From Autumnicola tepida (GTDB lineage: Bacteria > Bacteroidota > Bacteroidia > Flavobacteriales > Flavobacteriaceae), in assembly GCF_031846485.1 (NCBI RefSeq), contig NZ_JAVRHQ010000001.1, positions 62,001 to 126,000 on the forward strand: DNA of 64,000 bases. Reading direction: 5' to 3'. This document shows positions 25,899-33,551 of this stretch, one piece after another. Each line of letters opens with the position of its first letter. The stretch's first letter is position 1. A program made the translations under genes and the position numbers. The notes beneath the pieces are model-generated. The model saw only the letters and a program-made list of their open reading frames with translations, was not told the DNA's origin and ran no database searches.

Positions 25899-26862
25899 AG
25901 GAGCGATTTCGCAATTTATTGAAAAATATTATTTACACTTTAATTCCGCAGCCCTTGTAGATGCCGCCAAAGATTATGAAAAGCAGCTGAACAATGGTTC
26001 TAAAATGCTGGTTTCCCTTGCCGGTGCTATGAGTACGGCTGAGCTTGGGAAAATTTTTGCTGAAATGATCCGCCAGGAAAAAGTGCAGATCATTTCCTGT
26101 ACAGGCGCGAACCTGGAAGAAGACGTAATGAACCTTGTTGCCCATTCACATTACAAAAGAGTGCCTAATTACCGGGATCTAACTCCTAAAGAAGAATGGG
26201 ATTTGCTGGAAAAAGGTTTAAACCGGGTGACCGATACCTGTATTCCTGAAGAAGAAGCATTCCGCAGGATTCAGCATAATATTGTAAAAATCTGGAAAGA
26301 GGCTGAAGAAAAGGGGGAGCGTTATTTTCCGCATGAATATATTTATAAATTATTGCTTTCGGGGGCTTTGGAAGAATATTATGAAATAGACCTGAAGGAT
26401 TCCTGGATGTATGCGGCGGCAGAGAAAAACCTGCCCATCGTAGTGCCGGGATGGGAAGATAGTACGCTTGGAAATATTTTTGCTTCCTATTGCCTCAAAG
26501 GGGAATTGAAACCTTCAACAATGAAATCTGGGATTGAGTACATGACCTTCCTTGCCGACTGGTATACCGATAATAGTAAAAACGGCATTGGTTTCTTCCA
26601 GATTGGAGGGGGAATTGCCGGGGATTTTCCTATATGCGTGGTGCCTATGCTTTACCAGGATATGGAAAGGACAGATACTCCATTCTGGAGCTATTTTTGC
26701 CAGATTTCAGACTCTACAACCAGTTATGGATCATATTCCGGGGCGGTTCCAAACGAGAAGATCACCTGGGGAAAACTCGATATAGATACGCCAAAACATA
26801 TTATTGAAAGCGATGCCACCATTGTAGCGCCGCTGGTATTTGCTTATCTGCTCGATATGTAA
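25891..26862 (+). CDS. deoxyhypusine synthase-like (DHS family) protein
   Basis: NAD-dependent aminobutyl-transferase fold. The family active-site lysine is conserved as Lys295 in YGSYSGAVPNEKITWGKLD, and SLAGAMSTAELGKIFAEMI and FFQIGGGIAGDFP match NAD- and spermidine-binding regions. Bacteria have no eIF5A, so bacterial members are usually thought to make homospermidine or related polyamines, or to have unknown roles. The gene overlaps speB by 8 bp and follows speA, so a role in polyamine elaboration from putrescine is the simplest inference. At 323 residues it is full length. A terminator follows. Confidence 0.88.
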   Translation: MSKGAISQFIEKYYLHFNSAALVDAAKDYEKQLNNGSKMLVSLAGAMSTAELGKIFAEMIRQEKVQIISCTGANLEEDVMNLVAHSHYKRVPNYRDLTPKEEWDLLEKGLNRVTDTCIPEEEAFRRIQHNIVKIWKEAEEKGERYFPHEYIYKLLLSGALEEYYEIDLKDSWMYAAAEKNLPIVVPGWEDSTLGNIFASYCLKGELKPSTMKSGIEYMTFLADWYTDNSKNGIGFFQIGGGIAGDFPICVVPMLYQDMERTDTPFWSYFCQISDSTTSYGSYSGAVPNEKITWGKLDIDTPKHIIESDATIVAPLVFAYLLDM

Positions 26863-26885
26863 TTAACACAGTTTTACCATAAGAG

Positions 26886-26933
26886 AAGGCTGCCCGATAT
26901 GCACTTTTTAGTAATATTGGACAGCCTTTTTTT
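26886..26933 (+). terminator. rho-independent terminator after the polyamine genes
   Basis: A 15-bp stem (26886-26900 with 26914-26928) has one mismatch and one G-T pair, and is followed by a T-run to about 26933. It ends the speA-speB-DHS-like unit. Confidence 0.85.
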
Positions 26934-26964
26934 ATAACATTCGCGGGACTTTTAAAATTTCAGA

Positions 26965-27600
26965 ATGAATCAATGGATGATTTTCGCAGTTGGCTTCCTG
27001 GCCCAGCTTTTATTTTCTGCCAGATTAATTTCCCAATGGTTTCTATCTGAAAAATCAAAAAAGGTAGAAACTCCCGTACTGTTTTGGAAACTCAGCCTTT
27101 TGGCTTCTATTCTGTTATTTACCTATGGTTATTTAAGGGAAGATCTTGCTATAATGCTGGGACAATTTTTAATATACGGGGTTTACTGGAGAAACCTGAG
27201 GATTCAAAACGAGTGGAAGAATCGCAGCTTTATCTTTAAACTTTTAGTGGTTGTTTTTCCGGTTTTAATAATAGCTTACATCGCTATCTTTGGAAGGCTG
27301 GACTGGAAAGACCTCGTTAAAGGGGAGAATATCGCATTGTGGATGATCGCTTTAGGGATTGTTGGACAACTGGTTTACACCTGCAGGTTTTTCTACCAGT
27401 GGTACTATGCTGAAAAGTATCATGAATCTATTTTGCCAACAGGTTTTTGGATCCTGAGCCTTATGGGATCTTCGCTTTTGCTTACTTACGGTATTTTTAG
27501 AAAAGATCCTGTTTTAATGTCGGCGCACTTTTTCGGCGGAATTATATACATGAGGGATTTATATTTATCCCGAAAAACTGAAGTGGAAGTTAAACCCTAG
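26965..27600 (+). CDS. tandem LAB_N (lipid-A-disaccharide synthase N-terminal domain) membrane protein
   Basis: Two copies of the LAB_N domain in one protein of 211 residues. The first is residues 1-75 (FLAQLLFSARLISQWFLSEK...FWKLSLLASILLFTYGYLREDLAIMLGQ) and the second about 125-200 (IVGQLVYTCRFFYQWYYAEK...FWILSLMGSSLLLTYGIFRKDPVLMSAH). Each copy has three membrane helices. There is no LpxB catalytic domain, so this is not a disaccharide synthase. Stand-alone LAB_N proteins are often encoded near lipid-linked sugar transferases, as here. Its stop overlaps the convergent GT-C-like gene by 11 bp. Confidence 0.88.
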   Translation: MNQWMIFAVGFLAQLLFSARLISQWFLSEKSKKVETPVLFWKLSLLASILLFTYGYLREDLAIMLGQFLIYGVYWRNLRIQNEWKNRSFIFKLLVVVFPVLIIAYIAIFGRLDWKDLVKGENIALWMIALGIVGQLVYTCRFFYQWYYAEKYHESILPTGFWILSLMGSSLLLTYGIFRKDPVLMSAHFFGGIIYMRDLYLSRKTEVEVKP

Positions 27601-28951
27601 CAATTTTGTATTTCCTCAATTCGTAACCAAAAAACCCAAAAACACTCAGGTATTCCACGGCCAGTAGCCAGTAATTTTCCTGAAATTCGGGATTGTTATA
27701 TGCAGCATAGCTCAGCATTACTAATAATGTCCATAGGATGATGTACCGGTAAGGTGTAAATATGGAGAGTAGCAGGGGAGTGGCCAGATACCACGGATGC
27801 ACCGTGGTGCTGAGAAAAAAATATGTAGAAATCCCAAAAAGGGAGATAGTTAAAAATGACCTCAAGTTGAGGTAATCCTGTTTAACTGCTAGTTTTATGA
27901 GGATCCAAAGCGTGACGAGGGGCAGCAATTTTCCAACATACACAATAATGTTGAACCCGGTAAGCTGAAATCCAATCCATCGTAGGACATAGAAAATCCC
28001 GGCGTTAAACTCAAATTTTCCAAACCACAGGCTTATGCTCTGTGAAAAATTCCGCAGAAATTCTAAAGATAAAAACGGGAGAAATGTAAGAGTGACTGTA
28101 AAAAGAGTGATGGCATAGAAGGAGAGAAGCCTTTTCAAATTTATTCCTGTTAAAAGGGGAATATCCTCGCTTTCTTTTCTGCGGAAGAATTTTAGCATTA
28201 ACGGCAGCAGCAGGAGCGGTAATAGTTTTACCGAAATAGAAAGTCCCAGGAGTATGGCGCTCCAAATCCATTTTTTTTGTTGCAGTAGATAAAGGGACCA
28301 AATCAGGAAAAAAAGCATCACCCCTTCAAAATGTAAATTTCCGGTAAGTTCTATAATTATAAAAGGATTTAAGATGAACCAGAAAATCCGGTATTCCGGG
28401 AGGTTTAAAGCAGACAGCAGTTTTCTTCCGAAGTATAAAATACCTATGTCTGCTGCTATAATGAAGAGCCGCATAATAATTAAAGCTCCCAGTATACTTT
28501 TGCCTGATAAGAAAGTGGCAACGGCAAAAAAGAACTGGTTTAGCGGAGGATAATTAGAATAATTCCCCGCGCTTAAACTGCCCATTCCGGTTAATAATTC
28601 CGTTTGGTCCGGGAGAATGTTGCTGCCAATTTGTGCCGGAAGCTCTATAAAAGGATTAATTCCTTCAGTAAGAAGCCGCCCATCCCATATAAAACGGTAA
28701 AAGTCCTGAGAAAGGTTTGGTAGCGCCAATAGAAACAAAAGGCGAAACCCAATGGCCGCTCCTGCAAGCAGTTTATAATTTCCCTTTTCCAGCTGGATAA
28801 ACCTAAAACTTGCGAGAAAAAGCGCGGCATAAAGGGTGATGAGCTTAACAAAATCAATTCTTTCCAGTTGATAGCCAAAAGAAAGATAAAAAGCAGCTAT
28901 GGAAACTAACAGCAGGACAGAGAAGGTATGATATTTCAGGAATTCTTTCAT
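27590..28951 (-). CDS. multi-pass glycosyltransferase, mannosyltransferase/GT-C-like
   Basis: Integral membrane protein of 453 residues with about eleven to twelve hydrophobic helices. The first loop contains RFIWDGRLLTEGINPFIELP, the 'D-x-R..(E)G.NPF' text of membrane mannosyltransferases that use polyprenyl-phosphate sugar donors. Other segments such as SAGNYSNYPPLNQFFFAVATFLSG and STTVHPWYLATPLLLS fit that family. It lies downstream of two GT2 genes on the same strand (93-bp gap), so the three may form one lipid-linked glycosylation unit. Donor and acceptor are unknown. Confidence 0.75.
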   Translation of the reverse strand: MKEFLKYHTFSVLLLVSIAAFYLSFGYQLERIDFVKLITLYAALFLASFRFIQLEKGNYKLLAGAAIGFRLLFLLALPNLSQDFYRFIWDGRLLTEGINPFIELPAQIGSNILPDQTELLTGMGSLSAGNYSNYPPLNQFFFAVATFLSGKSILGALIIMRLFIIAADIGILYFGRKLLSALNLPEYRIFWFILNPFIIIELTGNLHFEGVMLFFLIWSLYLLQQKKWIWSAILLGLSISVKLLPLLLLPLMLKFFRRKESEDIPLLTGINLKRLLSFYAITLFTVTLTFLPFLSLEFLRNFSQSISLWFGKFEFNAGIFYVLRWIGFQLTGFNIIVYVGKLLPLVTLWILIKLAVKQDYLNLRSFLTISLFGISTYFFLSTTVHPWYLATPLLLSIFTPYRYIILWTLLVMLSYAAYNNPEFQENYWLLAVEYLSVFGFFGYELRKYKIARV

Positions 28952-29044
28952 CTTAGATACAACCAGGCCTTATGTTTTTAAGGTGGAAGTGCTAATATAA
29001 AACCATCTGAAGGAATGAGAGGGAGAAATAATTTAAGGCCTTCT

Positions 29045-30520
29045 TTATCTTTTAGGGTTAAGAGAGCTAAAAACTACAAATCCAAACCCGGCAACCAACA
29101 TAATGTGGAAGATCAACAATCCGTAATCATCAAGTTTTACAGCGCTGTAAATCCCAAAGCAAAAGTATAAGAGCAGGAGTATTTCAATAAAATTAGTAAC
29201 AGAAAGCTCTTTATTAATATACACGTTTCCTTTCCAGGAATCTTTTATAGAATTAATGTTGAATTTAGGCGTCCTTACAAAATCACTTGTTTTTCCAAAA
29301 TGCCCTTCCAGCACGGCGATAGAATTATGAACAGATAATCCCATGGCTACCGAAAAAAAGGCGAAGAACATCCACAGGAACCTGAAAAAACTTTTAAATC
29401 CATTTCCATTGAGCCTTTTCCAGGTTACCCAGTAGCAGATAAAAAAGATAAGAGCGCTGATAACAAAAACCCCCATCAACTTAAAGTACCAGCTAAATTG
29501 CGGATTCGAATTTTGAATGTACAAAACCGGTACACTCAAAATGGCGAGCAGGAGCAGCAGGATAAAAAGGCTCGAATTGAGCAAATGGAAAAAGCCATGA
29601 ATTTTGGTGGCGGAATTCTGATTCCTATCTCTTAGCAGCAGAGAGAAATTTTTCCTAAAATTTTCTGCGGCACCTTTGTTCCACCGGAATTGCTGCGAAC
29701 GCACTGCACTTATAATAACGGGGAGTTCCGCAGGGGTTTCCACATCCTGCAAATATTTAAACTTCCAGTTTTTGAGCTGAGCGCGGTAACTAAGGTCGAG
29801 GTCTTCAGTTAAAGTATCTCCCGCCCAGTTGCCCGCATCAATAATGCACTTTTTTCTCCAGATTCCCGCGGTGCCGTTAAAATTCATAAAATGCTTCCCA
29901 AAATTTCTTCCCGTTTGCTCTATAATAAAGTGGAAATCCAGTGCAAAGGCCATAACTTTTGTAAGCAGGGAATAATCCCTGTTTATATGGCCCCAACGGG
30001 TTTGTACCACTCCAAGTGCAGGATCTTTAAACCAGGGAACAGTTTGCTGTAGCCAGTCTTTTTTTGGAAGGAAATCTGCATCAAAAACAGCAATGAGTTC
30101 CCCTTTAGCTGTTTTAAGCCCTTCTTTTAGTGCCCCGGCTTTAAAGCCAATCCGCTTTTTCCTTAAAATGTGCTTGATGTTTACTCCGTTTTGCTGAAGT
30201 TCTTCTACCAGAAAACCGGTTTTCTCTACAGATTCATCTGTAGAATCATCCAGTACCTGGATTTCCAGTTTATCCTGTGGATATTCAATTTTAGCAATAT
30301 TTTTCAGCAGCCGTTCCACCACATATTTTTCGTTGTACAGTGGCAGCTGAATGGTGACAAAGGGTAATTCGTCCTTCCGGTTATTAACATCAAACTTAGG
30401 GGAATGCTCTTTATTTTTTCCTGAGCGCCTGTAAAGCAATAACAAATTAAGCTGGGAAAGGCTGTAAAAGAGAATTAATGCCGATGCCAGTGTATATATT
30501 ATGATTATTGCGAGATCCAT
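29045..30520 (-). CDS. membrane glycosyltransferase family 2 (cellulose synthase-like)
   Basis: Processive-type GT2 protein of 491 residues. One N-terminal helix (residues 4-25) is followed by a catalytic domain with LDDSTDES, VFDADFLP (the DxD metal site), LTEDLDLSYR (the catalytic ED) and QQFRWNKGA (QxxRW). Four more helices follow at the C-terminus. This is the layout of CESA-like beta-glycosyltransferases, including hyaluronan and glucomannan synthase relatives and glucosylceramide-type enzymes. No PilZ domain is present. The ATG overlaps the stop of the upstream GT2 gene by 1 bp. Confidence 0.9.
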   Translation of the reverse strand: MDLAIIIIYTLASALILFYSLSQLNLLLLYRRSGKNKEHSPKFDVNNRKDELPFVTIQLPLYNEKYVVERLLKNIAKIEYPQDKLEIQVLDDSTDESVEKTGFLVEELQQNGVNIKHILRKKRIGFKAGALKEGLKTAKGELIAVFDADFLPKKDWLQQTVPWFKDPALGVVQTRWGHINRDYSLLTKVMAFALDFHFIIEQTGRNFGKHFMNFNGTAGIWRKKCIIDAGNWAGDTLTEDLDLSYRAQLKNWKFKYLQDVETPAELPVIISAVRSQQFRWNKGAAENFRKNFSLLLRDRNQNSATKIHGFFHLLNSSLFILLLLLAILSVPVLYIQNSNPQFSWYFKLMGVFVISALIFFICYWVTWKRLNGNGFKSFFRFLWMFFAFFSVAMGLSVHNSIAVLEGHFGKTSDFVRTPKFNINSIKDSWKGNVYINKELSVTNFIEILLLLYFCFGIYSAVKLDDYGLLIFHIMLVAGFGFVVFSSLNPKR

Positions 30521-31224
30521 TATTTGAAACTGTATTTAAAGATCCATCCTAAAATCTTTATCCCCGCAAAAATAGCACCTTTCACAGTTCCGGAGACTTT
30601 AGAAACCCCAATGCGGTTCTTGTAATGTACCGGGACTTCAGTATAACTTAAATTATGTTTCAGGGCCTTCAATTGCATTTCTACTGTCCAGCCATAGGTT
30701 TTATCTTCCATATTCAGCTTTAGCAATTTTTCATATTTAATTGCCCGGAAGGGCCCAAGATCTGTAAACCGGGCATTAAAGAAGAGCCTCATTAAAGTAG
30801 TGGCGAGCCAGTTTCCAAAAATTTGCGGAAAGGTCATAGAGCCATTTTCACGCCACTTTTTAACGCGGGTGCCAACTACAAAATCCAAATTCTCCTCAAT
30901 AATGGGCTCGGTTATTTTGGTTAATTCTGAAGGATAATCACTGTAATCGCCGTCTAAAAAAACGATAATAAAAGGTTGGTCTTTCTGCGAAGCCACGTAA
31001 TCCATTCCTTTAAGGCAGGCATAGCCATAGCCCTTTTTTTCTTCCCTGAGCACCGTCGCGCCGGCCATCCTGGCATTTTCTTCGGTGGCATCTGTAGAGT
31101 TATTATTTACTACAATTACTTCAGAAACAGCTTTTGGAATTTCAGAAATTACCCTACCTATAGATTCCGCCTCGTTAAATGCAGGGATAATAACTTTAAT
31201 AATTGGCGGCATTGAAAATTGCAA
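30520..31224 (-). CDS. glycosyltransferase family 2 (DPM1-like)
   Basis: Soluble or peripheral GT2 of 234 residues, similar to dolichyl/polyprenyl-phosphate sugar synthases. It shows KVIIPAFNEAESIGRVISEIP, VVNNNSTDATEENARMAGA, the donor-binding IIVFLDGDYSDYP and VVGTRVKKWRENGSMTFPQIFGNWLATTLMRLFFNARFTDLGPFRAIKYEKL, the usual 'G.R......P..R...N.......F......D......A' pattern. A hydrophobic C-terminus may attach it to the membrane. A likely role is to load a polyprenyl phosphate used by the downstream membrane transferases. Confidence 0.88.
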   Translation of the reverse strand: MQFSMPPIIKVIIPAFNEAESIGRVISEIPKAVSEVIVVNNNSTDATEENARMAGATVLREEKKGYGYACLKGMDYVASQKDQPFIIVFLDGDYSDYPSELTKITEPIIEENLDFVVGTRVKKWRENGSMTFPQIFGNWLATTLMRLFFNARFTDLGPFRAIKYEKLLKLNMEDKTYGWTVEMQLKALKHNLSYTEVPVHYKNRIGVSKVSGTVKGAIFAGIKILGWIFKYSFK

Positions 31225-31285
31225 TTTTAAGTTTCAAGCTGTGAAACTGGTAATTTGTACGCAAATAAAAGGTTTTACTTACAAT

Positions 31286-32872
31286 TTACCTGCTTTTCTG
31301 ATTGATTAAGTCCAGTAAATCCACGTCATTTCCCAGTAAAACTTCTTCAGAATTTATCCTGCCTTCCTGCGGGCCGTCTTCCAGTTTTAGGACTCCCCGC
31401 GGGCAAACTGCAGAGCAAATTCCGCAGCCAACACAACTGGAACGAACAATGTTTTGTCCTTTTTGGGCGTAGGCCCTAACATCTATCCCCATCTCGCAGT
31501 AGGTGGAACAATTACCACAGGAAATGCACTGCCCACCGTTGGTAGTGATCCTGAAACGGGAAAAAAGGCGTTGCTGCATTCCAAGTACCGCGGCCATAGG
31601 GCAACCAAAACGGCACCAAACCCTGTTGCCGAAAATTGGGTAAAAACCAACCCCAACAACTCCTGAAAATGCTGCACCAATCAAAAAGCCGTACCATTGC
31701 CGCAATTGCCCGCCGTGCACAAAGAAAATATTGCCATTGCCGCTTAAATAGTTTATTCCGATTATTGCGAGGATGATGGTGAGATAAGCTATGGCTCCTT
31801 TTTTAGCATCTTCGGCAAGCTGTTCCCGCCTAAAAAGCATAATTAAAGCAAAGAAGAGTGTAAGGAAGCCGGCGGAGCCCCAGAGAAAAGCATCTTTACT
31901 AAGCCATGCTTCTCCGGGATTTTCATCAAGGAAACTGTACACCACAGCAATGGTCATTACCACCACAAAAACAAGCACACTGTGAATTAGCCAGCGTTCA
32001 ATTTTCCAGGCTTTTAAAGATTTATCTGAAAGCTGGCGGTATGGATCGCCGGCAGTTTCAGCTAAACCGCCACAACCGCAAACCCAGGAACAATACCAGC
32101 GTTTCCCGTACTTGTAGGTTAGGATAGGAGTGATAATAAAGATGGAGGCAATTCCGAAGAAAAGCATGATAAGTCCAATATTTCCTGCGGAAAAAAACGT
32201 TTCCAGCTTATAATCGGCAAAAAGGTCATAATTGAGCGGCCAGATATTCGCCGGATTAAAATAAGGCTGGTTTAGCCTCATTAATATTTCGGGAATCAGG
32301 AAAGCGAAACCAAGCTGAAAGAACATTACGGAAAAAGTACGGATCACTTCGTAGCGGTTGTGGCGGTACTTCAGAATAAATTTATAGCCGAATACAAGAA
32401 TGGCAAGTGTATAGAGTGTGCCATACATAAACCACTGGCTGGCCGGATTCCCGCTTATAAGCCTGCTTAGCGGATCAAAAAGGGCAACAACACCGGTGTT
32501 TTGGCCATCGGGATTTAATCCCAGGTATTCCGGGAACCAATAGAGTACAATGTAAAGCAGTGTAAGTGCGATTGCTAAAATCCATGCCCAAAAGCCGCGG
32601 CCGCTAAGGGATTTAAACCAGACCCCGTCATTCTTTATCCCCGCGTGTTTACCCAGGTAAGCATCGTTGGCAAAAACGACAGTTCCTAAAGTTATTAGGC
32701 CAATTGAAAGACTTAGGAAAAGTGTTTTATTAGGAAAATTAATATTGAATGCCGCTAAAAGAAGAATTGCCAATCCCATCAAGCCAATCGCAGAAGCAAT
32801 TTTTTGAGTGTTGGAAATTGTCTTTGGCGGTTCTCCCGTGAGGGACATATTATGATGAATTTTTGTGCTCAT
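31286..32872 (-). CDS. membrane-bound 4Fe-4S polyferredoxin-like protein (NapH/CcoG type)
   Basis: Large membrane protein of 528 residues with about ten hydrophobic helices, then a C-terminal dicluster ferredoxin domain: CISCGNCSTYCEMGI and CVGCGICSAVCPRG. Two further cysteine groups in cytoplasmic loops (WYCSWVCGCGG, about residue 260, and WCRFGCPMAAVLG) match the NapH/CcoG/RdxA polyferredoxin layout. It would move electrons between quinol or a soluble reductant and a partner. It lies near a FAD oxidoreductase gene, separated from it by a RAYT gene. The start could be the first ATG (32872) or MSLTGEPP eight residues later. Confidence 0.85.
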   Translation of the reverse strand: MSTKIHHNMSLTGEPPKTISNTQKIASAIGLMGLAILLLAAFNINFPNKTLFLSLSIGLITLGTVVFANDAYLGKHAGIKNDGVWFKSLSGRGFWAWILAIALTLLYIVLYWFPEYLGLNPDGQNTGVVALFDPLSRLISGNPASQWFMYGTLYTLAILVFGYKFILKYRHNRYEVIRTFSVMFFQLGFAFLIPEILMRLNQPYFNPANIWPLNYDLFADYKLETFFSAGNIGLIMLFFGIASIFIITPILTYKYGKRWYCSWVCGCGGLAETAGDPYRQLSDKSLKAWKIERWLIHSVLVFVVVMTIAVVYSFLDENPGEAWLSKDAFLWGSAGFLTLFFALIMLFRREQLAEDAKKGAIAYLTIILAIIGINYLSGNGNIFFVHGGQLRQWYGFLIGAAFSGVVGVGFYPIFGNRVWCRFGCPMAAVLGMQQRLFSRFRITTNGGQCISCGNCSTYCEMGIDVRAYAQKGQNIVRSSCVGCGICSAVCPRGVLKLEDGPQEGRINSEEVLLGNDVDLLDLINQKSR

Positions 32873-32885
32873 TATGTTCTTATTA

Positions 32886-32918
32886 AAACCTCAGAAGTCT
32901 TTGAGACCTGTGAGGTTT
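32886..32918. repeat. REP-like palindrome at the 3' side of RAYT 1
   Basis: A 33-bp imperfect palindrome built as 15-3-15, with outer arms AAACCTCA (32886-32893) and TGAGGTTT (32911-32918). Two of the 15 stem positions do not pair. It sits between the polyferredoxin start and the RAYT stop. It has the same architecture as the palindromes at 33513 and 35777. Confidence 0.75.
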
Positions 32919-32927
32919 GAATTTTTA

Positions 32928-33497
32928 CTATTCTAAAAACAGTTCCGCTGTATCTTCTAAAACTTCTGTTCTTCTGGAATAATGTACACCAATAAAATTT
33001 TTTCTGTCATGAAATAGCTCAAAGATTTCTTTACGTTGGAGCAATGTAGGTTTTTCAGAAATAAGGCTTCGGAAAGAAGAATGTTCGTAACTGCTGAAAT
33101 CATCTGTAAAGTTATGATGTTCAGGATTTAGATGAATATAAAGAATTAGCGATTTCAGGTATTTTTCATCTTCAATTTTTTTTCTTTGGAACCGATCCTG
33201 GAACAGGCTTCCGGTTCTTTTATACCCTTTGTTTATTGCCTTGGCGTATGCGTTGAAAAGGTTTGAGAAACTTCTGGAAATCTTTTTAGAATCTGTTTTC
33301 TCTTTGGTTCTTACCAATAGGTGAAAATGATTTTTTAATAAGCAATAGGAATATATATCAGCTGCAGTTGCCAGGTATTGTCGCATGAGCTCCAGAAAAT
33401 AGATGTAGTTTCTTTTCTCAAAAAAGATATCTTGTTTATTGTTACCACAATTGTATATGTGATAATATTGTTCTGGTATCAAGGGTTCATACTTCAT
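32928..33497 (-). CDS. REP-associated tyrosine transposase (RAYT / Y1-type), copy 1
   Basis: Single-strand-acting transposase-like protein of the IS200/Y1 superfamily. The HUH pair is KNHFHLLVR (His-x-His), with YYHIYNCGNNKQDIF upstream and RTGSLFQDRFQRKKIEDEKYLKSLILYIHLNPEHH downstream, typical of RAYT proteins. The start at 33497 (MKYEPLIPEQ) is preferred because the frame upstream runs into the palindrome at 33513-33545. Palindromes bracket the gene on both sides. About 189 residues, apparently intact. It separates the polyferredoxin and FAD oxidoreductase genes. Confidence 0.88.
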   Translation of the reverse strand: MKYEPLIPEQYYHIYNCGNNKQDIFFEKRNYIYFLELMRQYLATAADIYSYCLLKNHFHLLVRTKEKTDSKKISRSFSNLFNAYAKAINKGYKRTGSLFQDRFQRKKIEDEKYLKSLILYIHLNPEHHNFTDDFSSYEHSSFRSLISEKPTLLQRKEIFELFHDRKNFIGVHYSRRTEVLEDTAELFLE

Positions 33498-33512
33498 AGT
33501 TCTCGGGCCTAT

Positions 33513-33545
33513 AGACCTCACAGGTTTTTAAAACCTGTGAGATCT
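33513..33545. repeat. REP-like palindrome at the 5' side of RAYT 1
   Basis: A 33-bp near-perfect palindrome, 15-3-15, with core CTCACAGGTTT and AAACCTGTGAG. One of 15 stem positions does not pair. It lies in the short gap between the FAD oxidoreductase stop and the RAYT 1 start. Confidence 0.82.
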
Positions 33546-33551
33546 GAATAA

